Shown here: positions 45,979 to 52,934 of the stretch, in pieces | Layout of the letters: every line of letters begins with the position of its first letter | Numbering within the stretch: position 1 is the stretch's first letter | Made by a program: the position numbers and the translations under genes | The notes under the pieces: generated by a model | What the model was told of the DNA's origin: nothing | Database searches by the model: none | Seen by the model: the letters and a program-made list of their open reading frames with translations, nothing else | Source: Corallococcus sp. NCRR | Lineage (GTDB): Bacteria > Myxococcota > Myxococcia > Myxococcales > Myxococcaceae | Direction: 5' to 3' | Assembly (NCBI RefSeq): GCF_026965535.1 | Contig: NZ_CP114039.1 | Span: forward strand, 806,001-870,000 | DNA: 64,000 nt

Positions 45979-47043
45979 ATGCAACCGCAGCCTTTCGAAG
46001 AGGAGTTTTCGAGCCAGGGCGATGAGATGTCCGACCTGTTGGCAGAGGGCGAGGAGGGCTTCGAGGACGAAGGCATGGAGGAGGGCTTCGAGGGCGAGGG
46101 CTTCGAGGCCGAGGGCATGATGGAGGAGGGCTTCGAGGGCGAGGGCTTCGAGGCCGAGGGCATGGAGGAGGGCTTCGAGGCCGAGGGCTTCGAGGCCGAG
46201 GGCATGGAGGAGGGCTTCGAGGAGAACCCCACCAACATGGAGGAGCCCTTCGAGGGCGAAGGCTTCGAGATGGACAACCCCAACGCCCTGGAGGACGCCT
46301 TCGCGGACGCGATGGACGCCCAGGACGAGGACGAGTTCCTCCGCCGCCTGGCGGCCGGCGCGCGAAGGCTCGCCACCGTGGCCGGGCCCACCTTCCAGCG
46401 CATCCGCCGCAGGGCCATGCCCATCGCCATGAGGCTCATCCGCCAGGCCGCGCCCCGGCTGGGCGGCATCGCGGGCCAGGAGATTGGCCGCACCCTGGGA
46501 GGGCTGCTCCGCGCGGACGCGATGGACGCCTTCGCGGACGCCGCCGGTGACTACGCCAGCGACGAGGACATGGACGCCTTCAACCGCGTGCTGGGCGGGC
46601 TGGCGGCGCGGCACGTGGTGCGCTCCACCCTGTCTCCCGCGCGCCGCCGGCAGTCGCCCCAGCAGGCCCGGGCGCTGGGACGCGCGGTGGGCCAGATGAC
46701 GACGCAGCTCGCCTCGCGCATCAGCCAGCGCTACGGCCCGCGGGCCCTGCCGGCGGTGACGCGCGTGGTGCGCCAGGTGACGCGGCTGGTGCGCCAGCAG
46801 GGCGCGAGCCCCCAGGCGGTGCCGCGGATGCTGCGCCGCATTGGCGGGCGCGTCATCTCCAACCCGCGCGTGGTGCGCCGCCTGGCCCGCACGAGCGCCG
46901 CCGTGCGGCAGCTCCGGGCGCGCGCGGGCCTGCGCCGGACGGGGCCGCGCGGCCGGACGAATCCCATGATGGGCGGCGGCCCCGGCCTGCGCCGGCTGCG
47001 GACCGTCACGCTGCGGGGGCCGGTGCGCGTCATCGTTCGGTGA
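45979..47043 (+). CDS. acidic-head, basic-tail protein 2
   Basis: Paralogue of the preceding protein, 354 residues. Residues 1-110 are nearly pure Glu/Gly/Phe/Met repeats (EGFEGEGFEAEGM in tandem, the last part diverging), followed by DAMDAQDEDEFLRRLAAGAR, the shared boundary motif. The remaining 230 residues are rich in Arg and Ala, with helices and a very basic C-terminus (RRTGPRGRTNPM, GLRRLRTVTLRGPVRVIVR). The ATG at 45979 has a strong AGGAGGAGG just upstream. It lies 42 bp after the first paralogue. The DNA encoding the acidic part is a tandem repeat (46081-46223). No homologue family can be named from memory with confidence. Confidence 0.75.
   Translation: MQPQPFEEEFSSQGDEMSDLLAEGEEGFEDEGMEEGFEGEGFEAEGMMEEGFEGEGFEAEGMEEGFEAEGFEAEGMEEGFEENPTNMEEPFEGEGFEMDNPNALEDAFADAMDAQDEDEFLRRLAAGARRLATVAGPTFQRIRRRAMPIAMRLIRQAAPRLGGIAGQEIGRTLGGLLRADAMDAFADAAGDYASDEDMDAFNRVLGGLAARHVVRSTLSPARRRQSPQQARALGRAVGQMTTQLASRISQRYGPRALPAVTRVVRQVTRLVRQQGASPQAVPRMLRRIGGRVISNPRVVRRLARTSAAVRQLRARAGLRRTGPRGRTNPMMGGGPGLRRLRTVTLRGPVRVIVR
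46081..46223 (+). repeat. tandem repeat encoding EGFEGEGFEAEGM units
   Basis: Three imperfect units of 42-45 bp with near-identical wording (GAGGGCTTCGAGG and GAGGGCATGGAG elements) followed by a partial fourth. Each encodes 14-15 residues of alternating EGFE and EAEG. Such repeats can gain or lose copies by slippage, so the length of the acidic head may vary between strains. Confidence 0.85.
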
Positions 47044-47079
47044 ACCAGGGGGCGTGGGCGGCAAGGGGGAGGCGGGCAC

Positions 47080-48384
47080 ATGGCGGACACGCTTCAGCGG
47101 TTCCTGCGGGCCAAGGTCCAGAGCATCACGTTCCGGGCGGGGCGGCTGTCGCGCCTCACGCCACAGGACGTGGGCATCCGGCCCCGGGACGTCCCCTACG
47201 CCCCCTCCGCCGCGCACTTCGCCGCGGCCAACACGCGCCTGGGCGAAATCGACCGGGACGTGCGCCGCGCCCTGGCGCGGCTCAACGGCCGGCTGCGCGA
47301 CGCCCCGCTCAGCTCCGAGGAGGTGCTGGAGCGCAACGCGCTGCTGGAGCGCGAAATCGACCGCGCCCGCCGCGCCTACGGCCTCTTCTTCGACGTCTTC
47401 AGCCAGCGGGGCACGCGGTTCGCGCCAGCGCTGGCGGCCTGCGACGCCATCGCGGTGGACTGCTTCCAGGCGGTGCGCCAGGCCGCGCCAGGCCTCCTGG
47501 ACGGCCCCGTGCTCAAGCCGCTCACCTACCTGGAGCACGGCTTCTCTCCGGCCACCTTCCGGCGCGGCGTGTTGCTGAGCCGGCTGCTCGGGGAGCGCAA
47601 CCCCTTCCCGCTCATCCGCGTGCCCTACGAGCGCGTGGAGGCCCCGTGGGGCATGGGCGTCATCCTCCACGAAATCGGCCACAACCTGCAGGCCGACCTG
47701 GGCATCTGGCAGGAGACGCAGGTGGCGCTCCAGCGGCGGGTGCTGCACGCCACCGGCAACCCGTGGCTCACGCGCCTGTGGGGCCGCTGGCACAAGGAGA
47801 TCTTCGCGGACCTCATCGCGTGCCTGCTCGGAGGGCCCGCGTCGGTGCACTCGATGAAGGACTTCCTCGCGTACCCGTCGTCGCGGGTGCTGACGTTCCA
47901 TCCGCTCAGCGCGCACCCCACGCCCTTCCTGCGGGTCTTCATCCAGGCGGAGATGCTCCGGCGCATGGGCTTCATCCACCGGGCCTGCGACGTGCGCGAC
48001 AACTGGGACCGGCTGTACCGCGCGCGGCTGCCCTTCGCGCGCATCCCACGGCTGCTCCTGAGCACGGCGACGCGGCTCATCCCCCATGTCGTGGATGAGA
48101 TTGCGTTCCAGCCCCGCCGGGGCCTGGCACAGCGCGCGCTGGTGGACGTGGTGCCCTTCTGGCCGTCGGACCAGGAGCGCATCGACCGGGGCGCGGAGTC
48201 ATTGGCGCGCGGGCACATCCCGCCGGGCCTTCCGCCGCGCCACGTGGTGAGCGCCAGCCGCGAGGCGCTCGAACGAAGGCTGGCCTCGCCCGAGCGCATC
48301 TCGCGCACGGTGCTCAATCATCTGGTGAAGCTCGGCACGCGCAACGCGCGGATGCCGGGCATGGGCGTCACCCTGGCCGCATGA
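47080..48384 (+). CDS. putative gluzincin-type metalloprotease-like protein
   Basis: A 434-residue protein with a zinc-protease motif HEIGH at residues 197-201, followed 39 residues later by KEIFAD, in which Glu240-x-x-x-Asp244 matches the third ligand pattern (ExxxD) of gluzincins. The spacing is longer than in thermolysin, so the fold is uncertain. The N-terminal 160 residues are helical and Arg/Ala-rich (EVLERNALLEREIDRARRAY). No signal peptide and no propeptide are obvious, so it may act in the cytosol or be exported by another route. The ATG is preceded by GGGGGAGG. It sits 36 bp after the acidic/basic paralogues, and a role in processing or releasing them is plausible but unproven. Confidence 0.7.
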   Translation: MADTLQRFLRAKVQSITFRAGRLSRLTPQDVGIRPRDVPYAPSAAHFAAANTRLGEIDRDVRRALARLNGRLRDAPLSSEEVLERNALLEREIDRARRAYGLFFDVFSQRGTRFAPALAACDAIAVDCFQAVRQAAPGLLDGPVLKPLTYLEHGFSPATFRRGVLLSRLLGERNPFPLIRVPYERVEAPWGMGVILHEIGHNLQADLGIWQETQVALQRRVLHATGNPWLTRLWGRWHKEIFADLIACLLGGPASVHSMKDFLAYPSSRVLTFHPLSAHPTPFLRVFIQAEMLRRMGFIHRACDVRDNWDRLYRARLPFARIPRLLLSTATRLIPHVVDEIAFQPRRGLAQRALVDVVPFWPSDQERIDRGAESLARGHIPPGLPPRHVVSASREALERRLASPERISRTVLNHLVKLGTRNARMPGMGVTLAA

Positions 48385-48405
48385 CAGGACCTCAAGGGAG
48401 GGACG

Positions 48406-50400
48406 ATGTACGAGAACGTGAAGGGGAGAAGCCCCGCCGCGACCATCGAGTTGGCCTCGAGCGCGAAGTCGAAGTTCGACGAGTTCCTGCGCCGTCAGCT
48501 CGGCGTGTCCGACGCGCGTGACCCTCAGGCGGTGGTGTACGCGCTGCGCAAGCTCTACCCGACCACGGCCGCGCGCCTGGACGACGAGAGCCGCGGCCAG
48601 CCCATCCGCGTCTCGGCCACGCCCGAGCCGGCCATGACCCCGATGACCGGCATCCTGGACTCGCCGGGCCAGCGGCGCTTCCGCCAGGAGCGCAAGGCGC
48701 TGGTGGACGACCTGGAGATCGCGGTGAACCTGGCCTCCAACCGCGACTTCAAGGCGCCGATGTGCGGCTGGCGCGACTCCATCCTCGCGGAGCTGGATGA
48801 AGGCGAGGCCGCGGCGAACCTGGCGGTGGACCCCGTGTCGCGCGACCGGGCCTTCTATTCCATCCGCAAGCTGGGGGACACCGCGCGCGTGGCGCGCCTG
48901 GTGGGGATGGTGAACCCCACGGTGGTCCAGGAGTTCGGCCGGCTCGCGGCGACCATTGACGACAACGCCACGCTCCTGCGCATCCTGGCGGGCGAGGCGC
49001 TCTTCCGCGCGGGCTTCGACAAGGGCGGCACGGTGTTCCAGGTGGCGCTCCAGGACCTGCGCCAGCGCCGCGAGGCGCTCATCAACTCGCTGGAGCAGCT
49101 CACCGCCACCTCCATCCAGGAGGGCTACGACGACTGGGGTGACGGCCAGGCGTCCTACGGCAAGCTGTTGGATCAGCTGCGCGCCCGGGGGCAGTCGGAC
49201 CTGCGCGCCATCGTCCGGCCGGATGCCATGTCGCGGCTGTTGGACGTGCTCCTGAACCACGCGCCCCGGCAGAATTCAGAGGACATGCGCGGCATCGCGT
49301 CCGCGGTGCCCGTGGAGCTCATCCAACTGCGGCGCCTGCGGGACGTGGCCGGCAGCCTGCTGGACACGTCCACCACCTCCTTCTCCAACTCCAACGGCAC
49401 CAGCCGGGGCGTCGCGCTGAACGCGAAGGTCCAGGGAGCCTCCGCGCCCCTGGCCGCCTTCGTGGAAGCGCTGACGCTCTTCATCGACGCGTTCGACCGG
49501 CCCAACGCTGGGGCGCGGCTGCTCAACCTGGTGCTCCCCGTCCCGCTGACCTTCCGGGACCTGACGGGCAAGGAGCAGGAGCTGAACGACAAGTTCCGGG
49601 AGCGCAACGACACCCAGGAGCTCATCGAGGACCTCCTGATGGACCCCAGCACGTCGGTGGAGTTCTGGAAGGAGCTGGCCCGGTTGGACCGCAAGCTCTA
49701 CCACATCGACCGGATCATCGACCTGTTCCTCCTGGACTACGACGAGGCCGTGGTGCCGGGCGGCAACCGCGTGGACCTCCACGAGGAGATGATCGAGCAG
49801 TTGGACGACAACGTGGACGTCTTCAACGTGAGCCCGGCCTTCCTGCGGGAGCAGTGCGGCCTGGAGGAGGACTCGCTGGAGCTGGCGAAGACGCTGACCC
49901 AGGAGGCGCCCGGTCAGGCGGAGGAGATCGAGGACGACCGGAACCACAAGTACGGCTTCCCGGAGGGAGCGCACTGCAACACCGGCGAGCCGTTCACGGT
50001 GCCTCCGCCGATCCGCGTCTCGCTGGACCGCATCGAGAAGGACCTGGAGCCGCGCATCATCAACCCCGGGGCCGTGGAGCACCCGATGGAAGCGGAAGGC
50101 GGCGAGCGGGAGGCGCCTGCCTCCGCCACGGTGGGCAACGGGGCCAGCATGGACGACGTGGCCTCGCTCATCGAGAGGAGCCGGGCGCGCATCATGACGG
50201 ACGTGAAGCAGCAGCTGGAGGCCCAGGGGCCGGAGCTGGCCCGTCAGCTGGAGCAGGCGTTCTCGGATCAGCTCAAGGCCGTGGAGCGCATCATCGCCGG
50301 CAAGGAGCGGCACGGCGCGGACAGCCGGCCCACGCCGTCCAACGGGCACGCCAAGTCGGGCCACACGCGCCGCCATGTCCGCCACGCGCGCAAGCCGTGA
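48406..50400 (+). CDS. hypothetical protein of the acidic/basic cluster (664 aa)
   Basis: Not recognised. A large, mainly helical, soluble protein without a signal peptide. The C-terminal third contains an amphipathic coiled-coil-like stretch (residues about 590-640: LIERSRARIMTDVKQQLEAQ and EQAFSDQLKAVERIIAG) and ends in a His/Arg tail (RRHVRHARKP). The acidic MIEQLDDNVDVFNV segment lies before it. It begins 21 bp after the protease gene with AGGGAGGG upstream, so it is co-transcribed. Its size and layout suggest a structural or scaffold subunit of whatever complex this operon makes. Confidence 0.7.
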   Translation: MYENVKGRSPAATIELASSAKSKFDEFLRRQLGVSDARDPQAVVYALRKLYPTTAARLDDESRGQPIRVSATPEPAMTPMTGILDSPGQRRFRQERKALVDDLEIAVNLASNRDFKAPMCGWRDSILAELDEGEAAANLAVDPVSRDRAFYSIRKLGDTARVARLVGMVNPTVVQEFGRLAATIDDNATLLRILAGEALFRAGFDKGGTVFQVALQDLRQRREALINSLEQLTATSIQEGYDDWGDGQASYGKLLDQLRARGQSDLRAIVRPDAMSRLLDVLLNHAPRQNSEDMRGIASAVPVELIQLRRLRDVAGSLLDTSTTSFSNSNGTSRGVALNAKVQGASAPLAAFVEALTLFIDAFDRPNAGARLLNLVLPVPLTFRDLTGKEQELNDKFRERNDTQELIEDLLMDPSTSVEFWKELARLDRKLYHIDRIIDLFLLDYDEAVVPGGNRVDLHEEMIEQLDDNVDVFNVSPAFLREQCGLEEDSLELAKTLTQEAPGQAEEIEDDRNHKYGFPEGAHCNTGEPFTVPPPIRVSLDRIEKDLEPRIINPGAVEHPMEAEGGEREAPASATVGNGASMDDVASLIERSRARIMTDVKQQLEAQGPELARQLEQAFSDQLKAVERIIAGKERHGADSRPTPSNGHAKSGHTRRHVRHARKP

Positions 50401-50459
50401 GCGCGCGCGCACCGGACTGAAACCCTTTCCTTCAACGTCATTGACCCAGGTGGCATGCC

Positions 50460-51557
50460 ATGAGCATCGGTACGGCAGAAGCCCTTCAGCGGCTGTTCTC
50501 GCAGTGGAAGCGGGAAGTCCTCGCCAACGTCACGTCGGATGAGCAGCGCTCGGAGCTGCAGAAGCAGCTGGCGCTCCGGGAGGAGGAGCTGCTCGCCAGC
50601 GCCTCCGACGGCTCGACGGCGTCGCTCTTCTCCGACCTGATGGGGTTGGACAAGAACGGCGCGCCCTCCTTCGACTCCATCAGCCGGCCGGTGCTCGTCC
50701 AGGACTTCGACGAGTCCGTCATCGAGACGCAGCTCCACGCGACCGCGGAGCTCTATTACATCTACCAGCACGAGCGGATGAAGGTGTTCCAGGTGGCGGG
50801 CGTGCTCCTGCGCCTCTTCCACGACGGGCGCATGCGCATCCAGCGGGGCCCCGGCGCGCGGGCGCTGTACCTGATGGAGAAGCACCAGCCGCTGCGCTAC
50901 AAGCCGCGCGACCGGCAGCTCGCGTACCGGCGCGCCTTCAACTACGGCAGCCTGGCGGCGCCGCCGGGCGCGGTGATGTTCCGCAACTTCCACCGCGAGT
51001 TCGTCGCCTTCGTGTCCGCCATCGCGCAGTACTTCCGCGACCTGCTCATCGGTGAGGTCATCCGCGGCTCGCAGCAGCTCAACGAGCGGCCCTTCGCGAG
51101 CCAGGCCACCATCCAGCGGCTGGGCACGGACATCCGCTGGCAGATTGACCGCGCCACCTACGGCAACATCCTGGCGCTCACCGTGGAGGTGGGCGAGTAC
51201 CTCAAGACCATCCTCGACGCGATGGAGACGCCGGACATCAAGAAGGCCTTCGACGCGAACACCAAGTGGGACGTGATTGAAGTGGTGTCGCAGCGCTACC
51301 TGGGCGGCACGGGGGAGATTTCGCAGCGCTCGAAGATGGCGGACGCGGGGCGCCTGCTGCTCAACTTCATCGCGGACAACCCGTTCAAGACGCGCGACTT
51401 CAGGGACTTCCAGACGGAGGTGATGCCGCTGGGCCCGGTGGCCGAAGAGTGGATCGCCGCGTACCGGATGACGCCGGATGGCCGCTCGTTCCGGGGCGTG
51501 TCCCCCACCCTGCGCACGACGCTGGGCATCACCAGCCCCGCGCCGGCGATCCGCTGA
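50460..51557 (+). CDS. hypothetical protein of the acidic/basic cluster (365 aa)
   Basis: Not recognised. Mostly alpha-helical, soluble and rich in Phe, Tyr and Arg (VIETQLHATAELYYIYQHER, MFRNFHREFVAFVSAIAQYF, LLRLFHDGRMRIQRGPG). It resembles an all-helical scaffold rather than an enzyme; no catalytic motif is visible. The upstream ribosome-binding site is weak (CAGGTGG). It lies 59 bp after the 664-residue gene and 16 bp before the DUF4438 gene on the same strand, so it belongs to the same transcript. A structural role is inference from composition only. Confidence 0.7.
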   Translation: MSIGTAEALQRLFSQWKREVLANVTSDEQRSELQKQLALREEELLASASDGSTASLFSDLMGLDKNGAPSFDSISRPVLVQDFDESVIETQLHATAELYYIYQHERMKVFQVAGVLLRLFHDGRMRIQRGPGARALYLMEKHQPLRYKPRDRQLAYRRAFNYGSLAAPPGAVMFRNFHREFVAFVSAIAQYFRDLLIGEVIRGSQQLNERPFASQATIQRLGTDIRWQIDRATYGNILALTVEVGEYLKTILDAMETPDIKKAFDANTKWDVIEVVSQRYLGGTGEISQRSKMADAGRLLLNFIADNPFKTRDFRDFQTEVMPLGPVAEEWIAAYRMTPDGRSFRGVSPTLRTTLGITSPAPAIR

Positions 51558-51573
51558 AGAAGGGAGGCGCGCC

Positions 51574-52554
51574 ATGGACATCCCGCTGCAACCCCTGATG
51601 GAGGCGAGCACGGGGGCCGCCTCGGCGCCGCGCACCAACGTGTCGCGGATGGTGGCCTCGGCGGTGGCGGGCCAGGTGTCGCACCCCATCGTGCGTGCGT
51701 CGCCGTACCGCATTGGCCGGGATGGGGTGCCCCGGCTGGTGCCGGGCAGCGGCGGCATCGTGCTCAACCGCCGCGTGGGAGACCGCGCGGTGGGGCTGGC
51801 GGCGGACCACATGGAAGCGGGTGTGTCGCTGCACAACACGGGGAAGGACGACGTCGGCCAGCGCGGCGGCTCCAACCGGGCGCTGATGTTCTATGCGTGC
51901 GTGGGCAACCGCGCGCGCGTGACGACCGGCCCCGCGAGGGGCGCCGTGGGCACGGTGGTGGGCAAGCACGGCGGCATCAACCACGTCATCGTGGACTTCC
52001 CGCCCGCTGTGAAGCGCCGGCTGTGCATCGGGGACCGCGTGCAGTTGGATGCGTATGGCCAGGGGCTGGAGCTGCCGGACTTCCCGCGGGTGCGGGCGCT
52101 GAACCTGTCGCCCCGGCTGCTGCGGCGCTGGGGCATCCGGACGGAAGCGGGGCGGTTGGTGGTCCCCGTGACGCACACGGTGCCGGCGGAGCTGATGGGC
52201 TCGGGCTTCGGGCGTTCGGAGGGCGTGCTGGGGGACCTGGACATCCAGTTGTCGGATGCACGGCGGGTGCGCAGGCACCGGCTGGACGCGCTCCGGCTGG
52301 GGGACCTGGTGGCCATCTGCCCGTTGGACTACCGCTTCGGGCCCTCGCGGCGGGCGGGCATCGTCACCGTGGGGGTGGTGGTGCATTCGGACAGCAAGGT
52401 GGCGGGGCACGGGCCCGGGGTGACGCCGCTGCTCATCTGTCCGGCGGAGTGCGTGCGGCTGGCGTGCCGGCCGCAGGCCAACGTGGCGCTCGTGCTGGGG
52501 CTGCGCCGGAGCGTGGCGCCTCCAGCGCGCGGGCCTTCACGGGGTCCGTGGTAG
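51574..52554 (+). CDS. DUF4438 domain protein
   Basis: A 326-residue protein of the DUF4438 family, known from Thermotoga structural-genomics work and of unknown function. The family-type sequence is VSHPIVRASPYRIGRDG, PGSGGIVLNRRVGDRAVGLA, DHMEAGVSLHNT, YACVGNRARVTTGPARGAVG and VVGKHGGINHVIVDFPPAV, then the VLNLSPRLLRRWGIR-like LNLSPRLLRRWGI. No signal peptide. The start ATG 51574 has AGGGAGG close upstream. It is the last gene of the six-gene cluster and overlaps the end of the convergent LuxR-type gene by 18 bp. Its conserved Gly-rich core would suit a small-molecule-binding enzyme. Confidence 0.75.
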   Translation: MDIPLQPLMEASTGAASAPRTNVSRMVASAVAGQVSHPIVRASPYRIGRDGVPRLVPGSGGIVLNRRVGDRAVGLAADHMEAGVSLHNTGKDDVGQRGGSNRALMFYACVGNRARVTTGPARGAVGTVVGKHGGINHVIVDFPPAVKRRLCIGDRVQLDAYGQGLELPDFPRVRALNLSPRLLRRWGIRTEAGRLVVPVTHTVPAELMGSGFGRSEGVLGDLDIQLSDARRVRRHRLDALRLGDLVAICPLDYRFGPSRRAGIVTVGVVVHSDSKVAGHGPGVTPLLICPAECVRLACRPQANVALVLGLRRSVAPPARGPSRGPW

Positions 52555-52926
52555 GGACACCGCGCCCAGGCAGCGCGACACCATGGCCGCGCGGGTGTCC
52601 ACGCCCAGCTTGACGAAGATGCGTCGCAGGTGGGCCGCCACGGTCCACGTGCTGATGTGGAGCTTCGTGGCGATCTCCTTGTTGCCCCAGCCCGCGCAGA
52701 CGCATGAGACGACCTGCAGCTCGCGCGAGGTGAGCAGCCGAGCCTCGGCCGCGGGCGTCGTCGTCGGAGGGTTCGCGGAGTCCTCCGCGGGCACCAGGTG
52801 GTAGCGCTGACCGTTGAGGATGAGCTCGCCGGCCAGGGCGCGGTTCTGCTCCTGGGGCGCGGCCGGGGCGTTGGGGTCGGGGACCACGAGCAGGACATGG
52901 CTCCCGGGTGGAAGAGGCGTCCGCAT
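52537..52926 (-). CDS. small LuxR-type HTH regulator
   Basis: A 129-residue protein whose C-terminal 62 residues are a LuxR/FixJ HTH: RLLTSRELQVVSCVCAGWGN, KEIATKLHISTWTVAAHLRR and IFVKLGVDTRAAM. The first 60 residues (VLLVVPDPNAPAAPQEQNRA) are not a receiver domain, as no phospho-acceptor pattern is present. It starts 8 bp after the stop of the 825-residue repeat gene, so the two form one unit. It also overlaps the DUF4438 gene tail-to-tail by 18 bp. It may control the neighbouring cluster; this is inference. Confidence 0.85.
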   Translation of the reverse strand: MRTPLPPGSHVLLVVPDPNAPAAPQEQNRALAGELILNGQRYHLVPAEDSANPPTTTPAAEARLLTSRELQVVSCVCAGWGNKEIATKLHISTWTVAAHLRRIFVKLGVDTRAAMVSRCLGAVSLPRTP

Positions 52927-52934
52927 GGCGTGCG

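Noticed and set aside
45958-48087. Antisense frame over the acidic-basic cluster
   Set aside because: The mirror of repetitive coding sequence; the plus-strand genes have good ribosome-binding sites.
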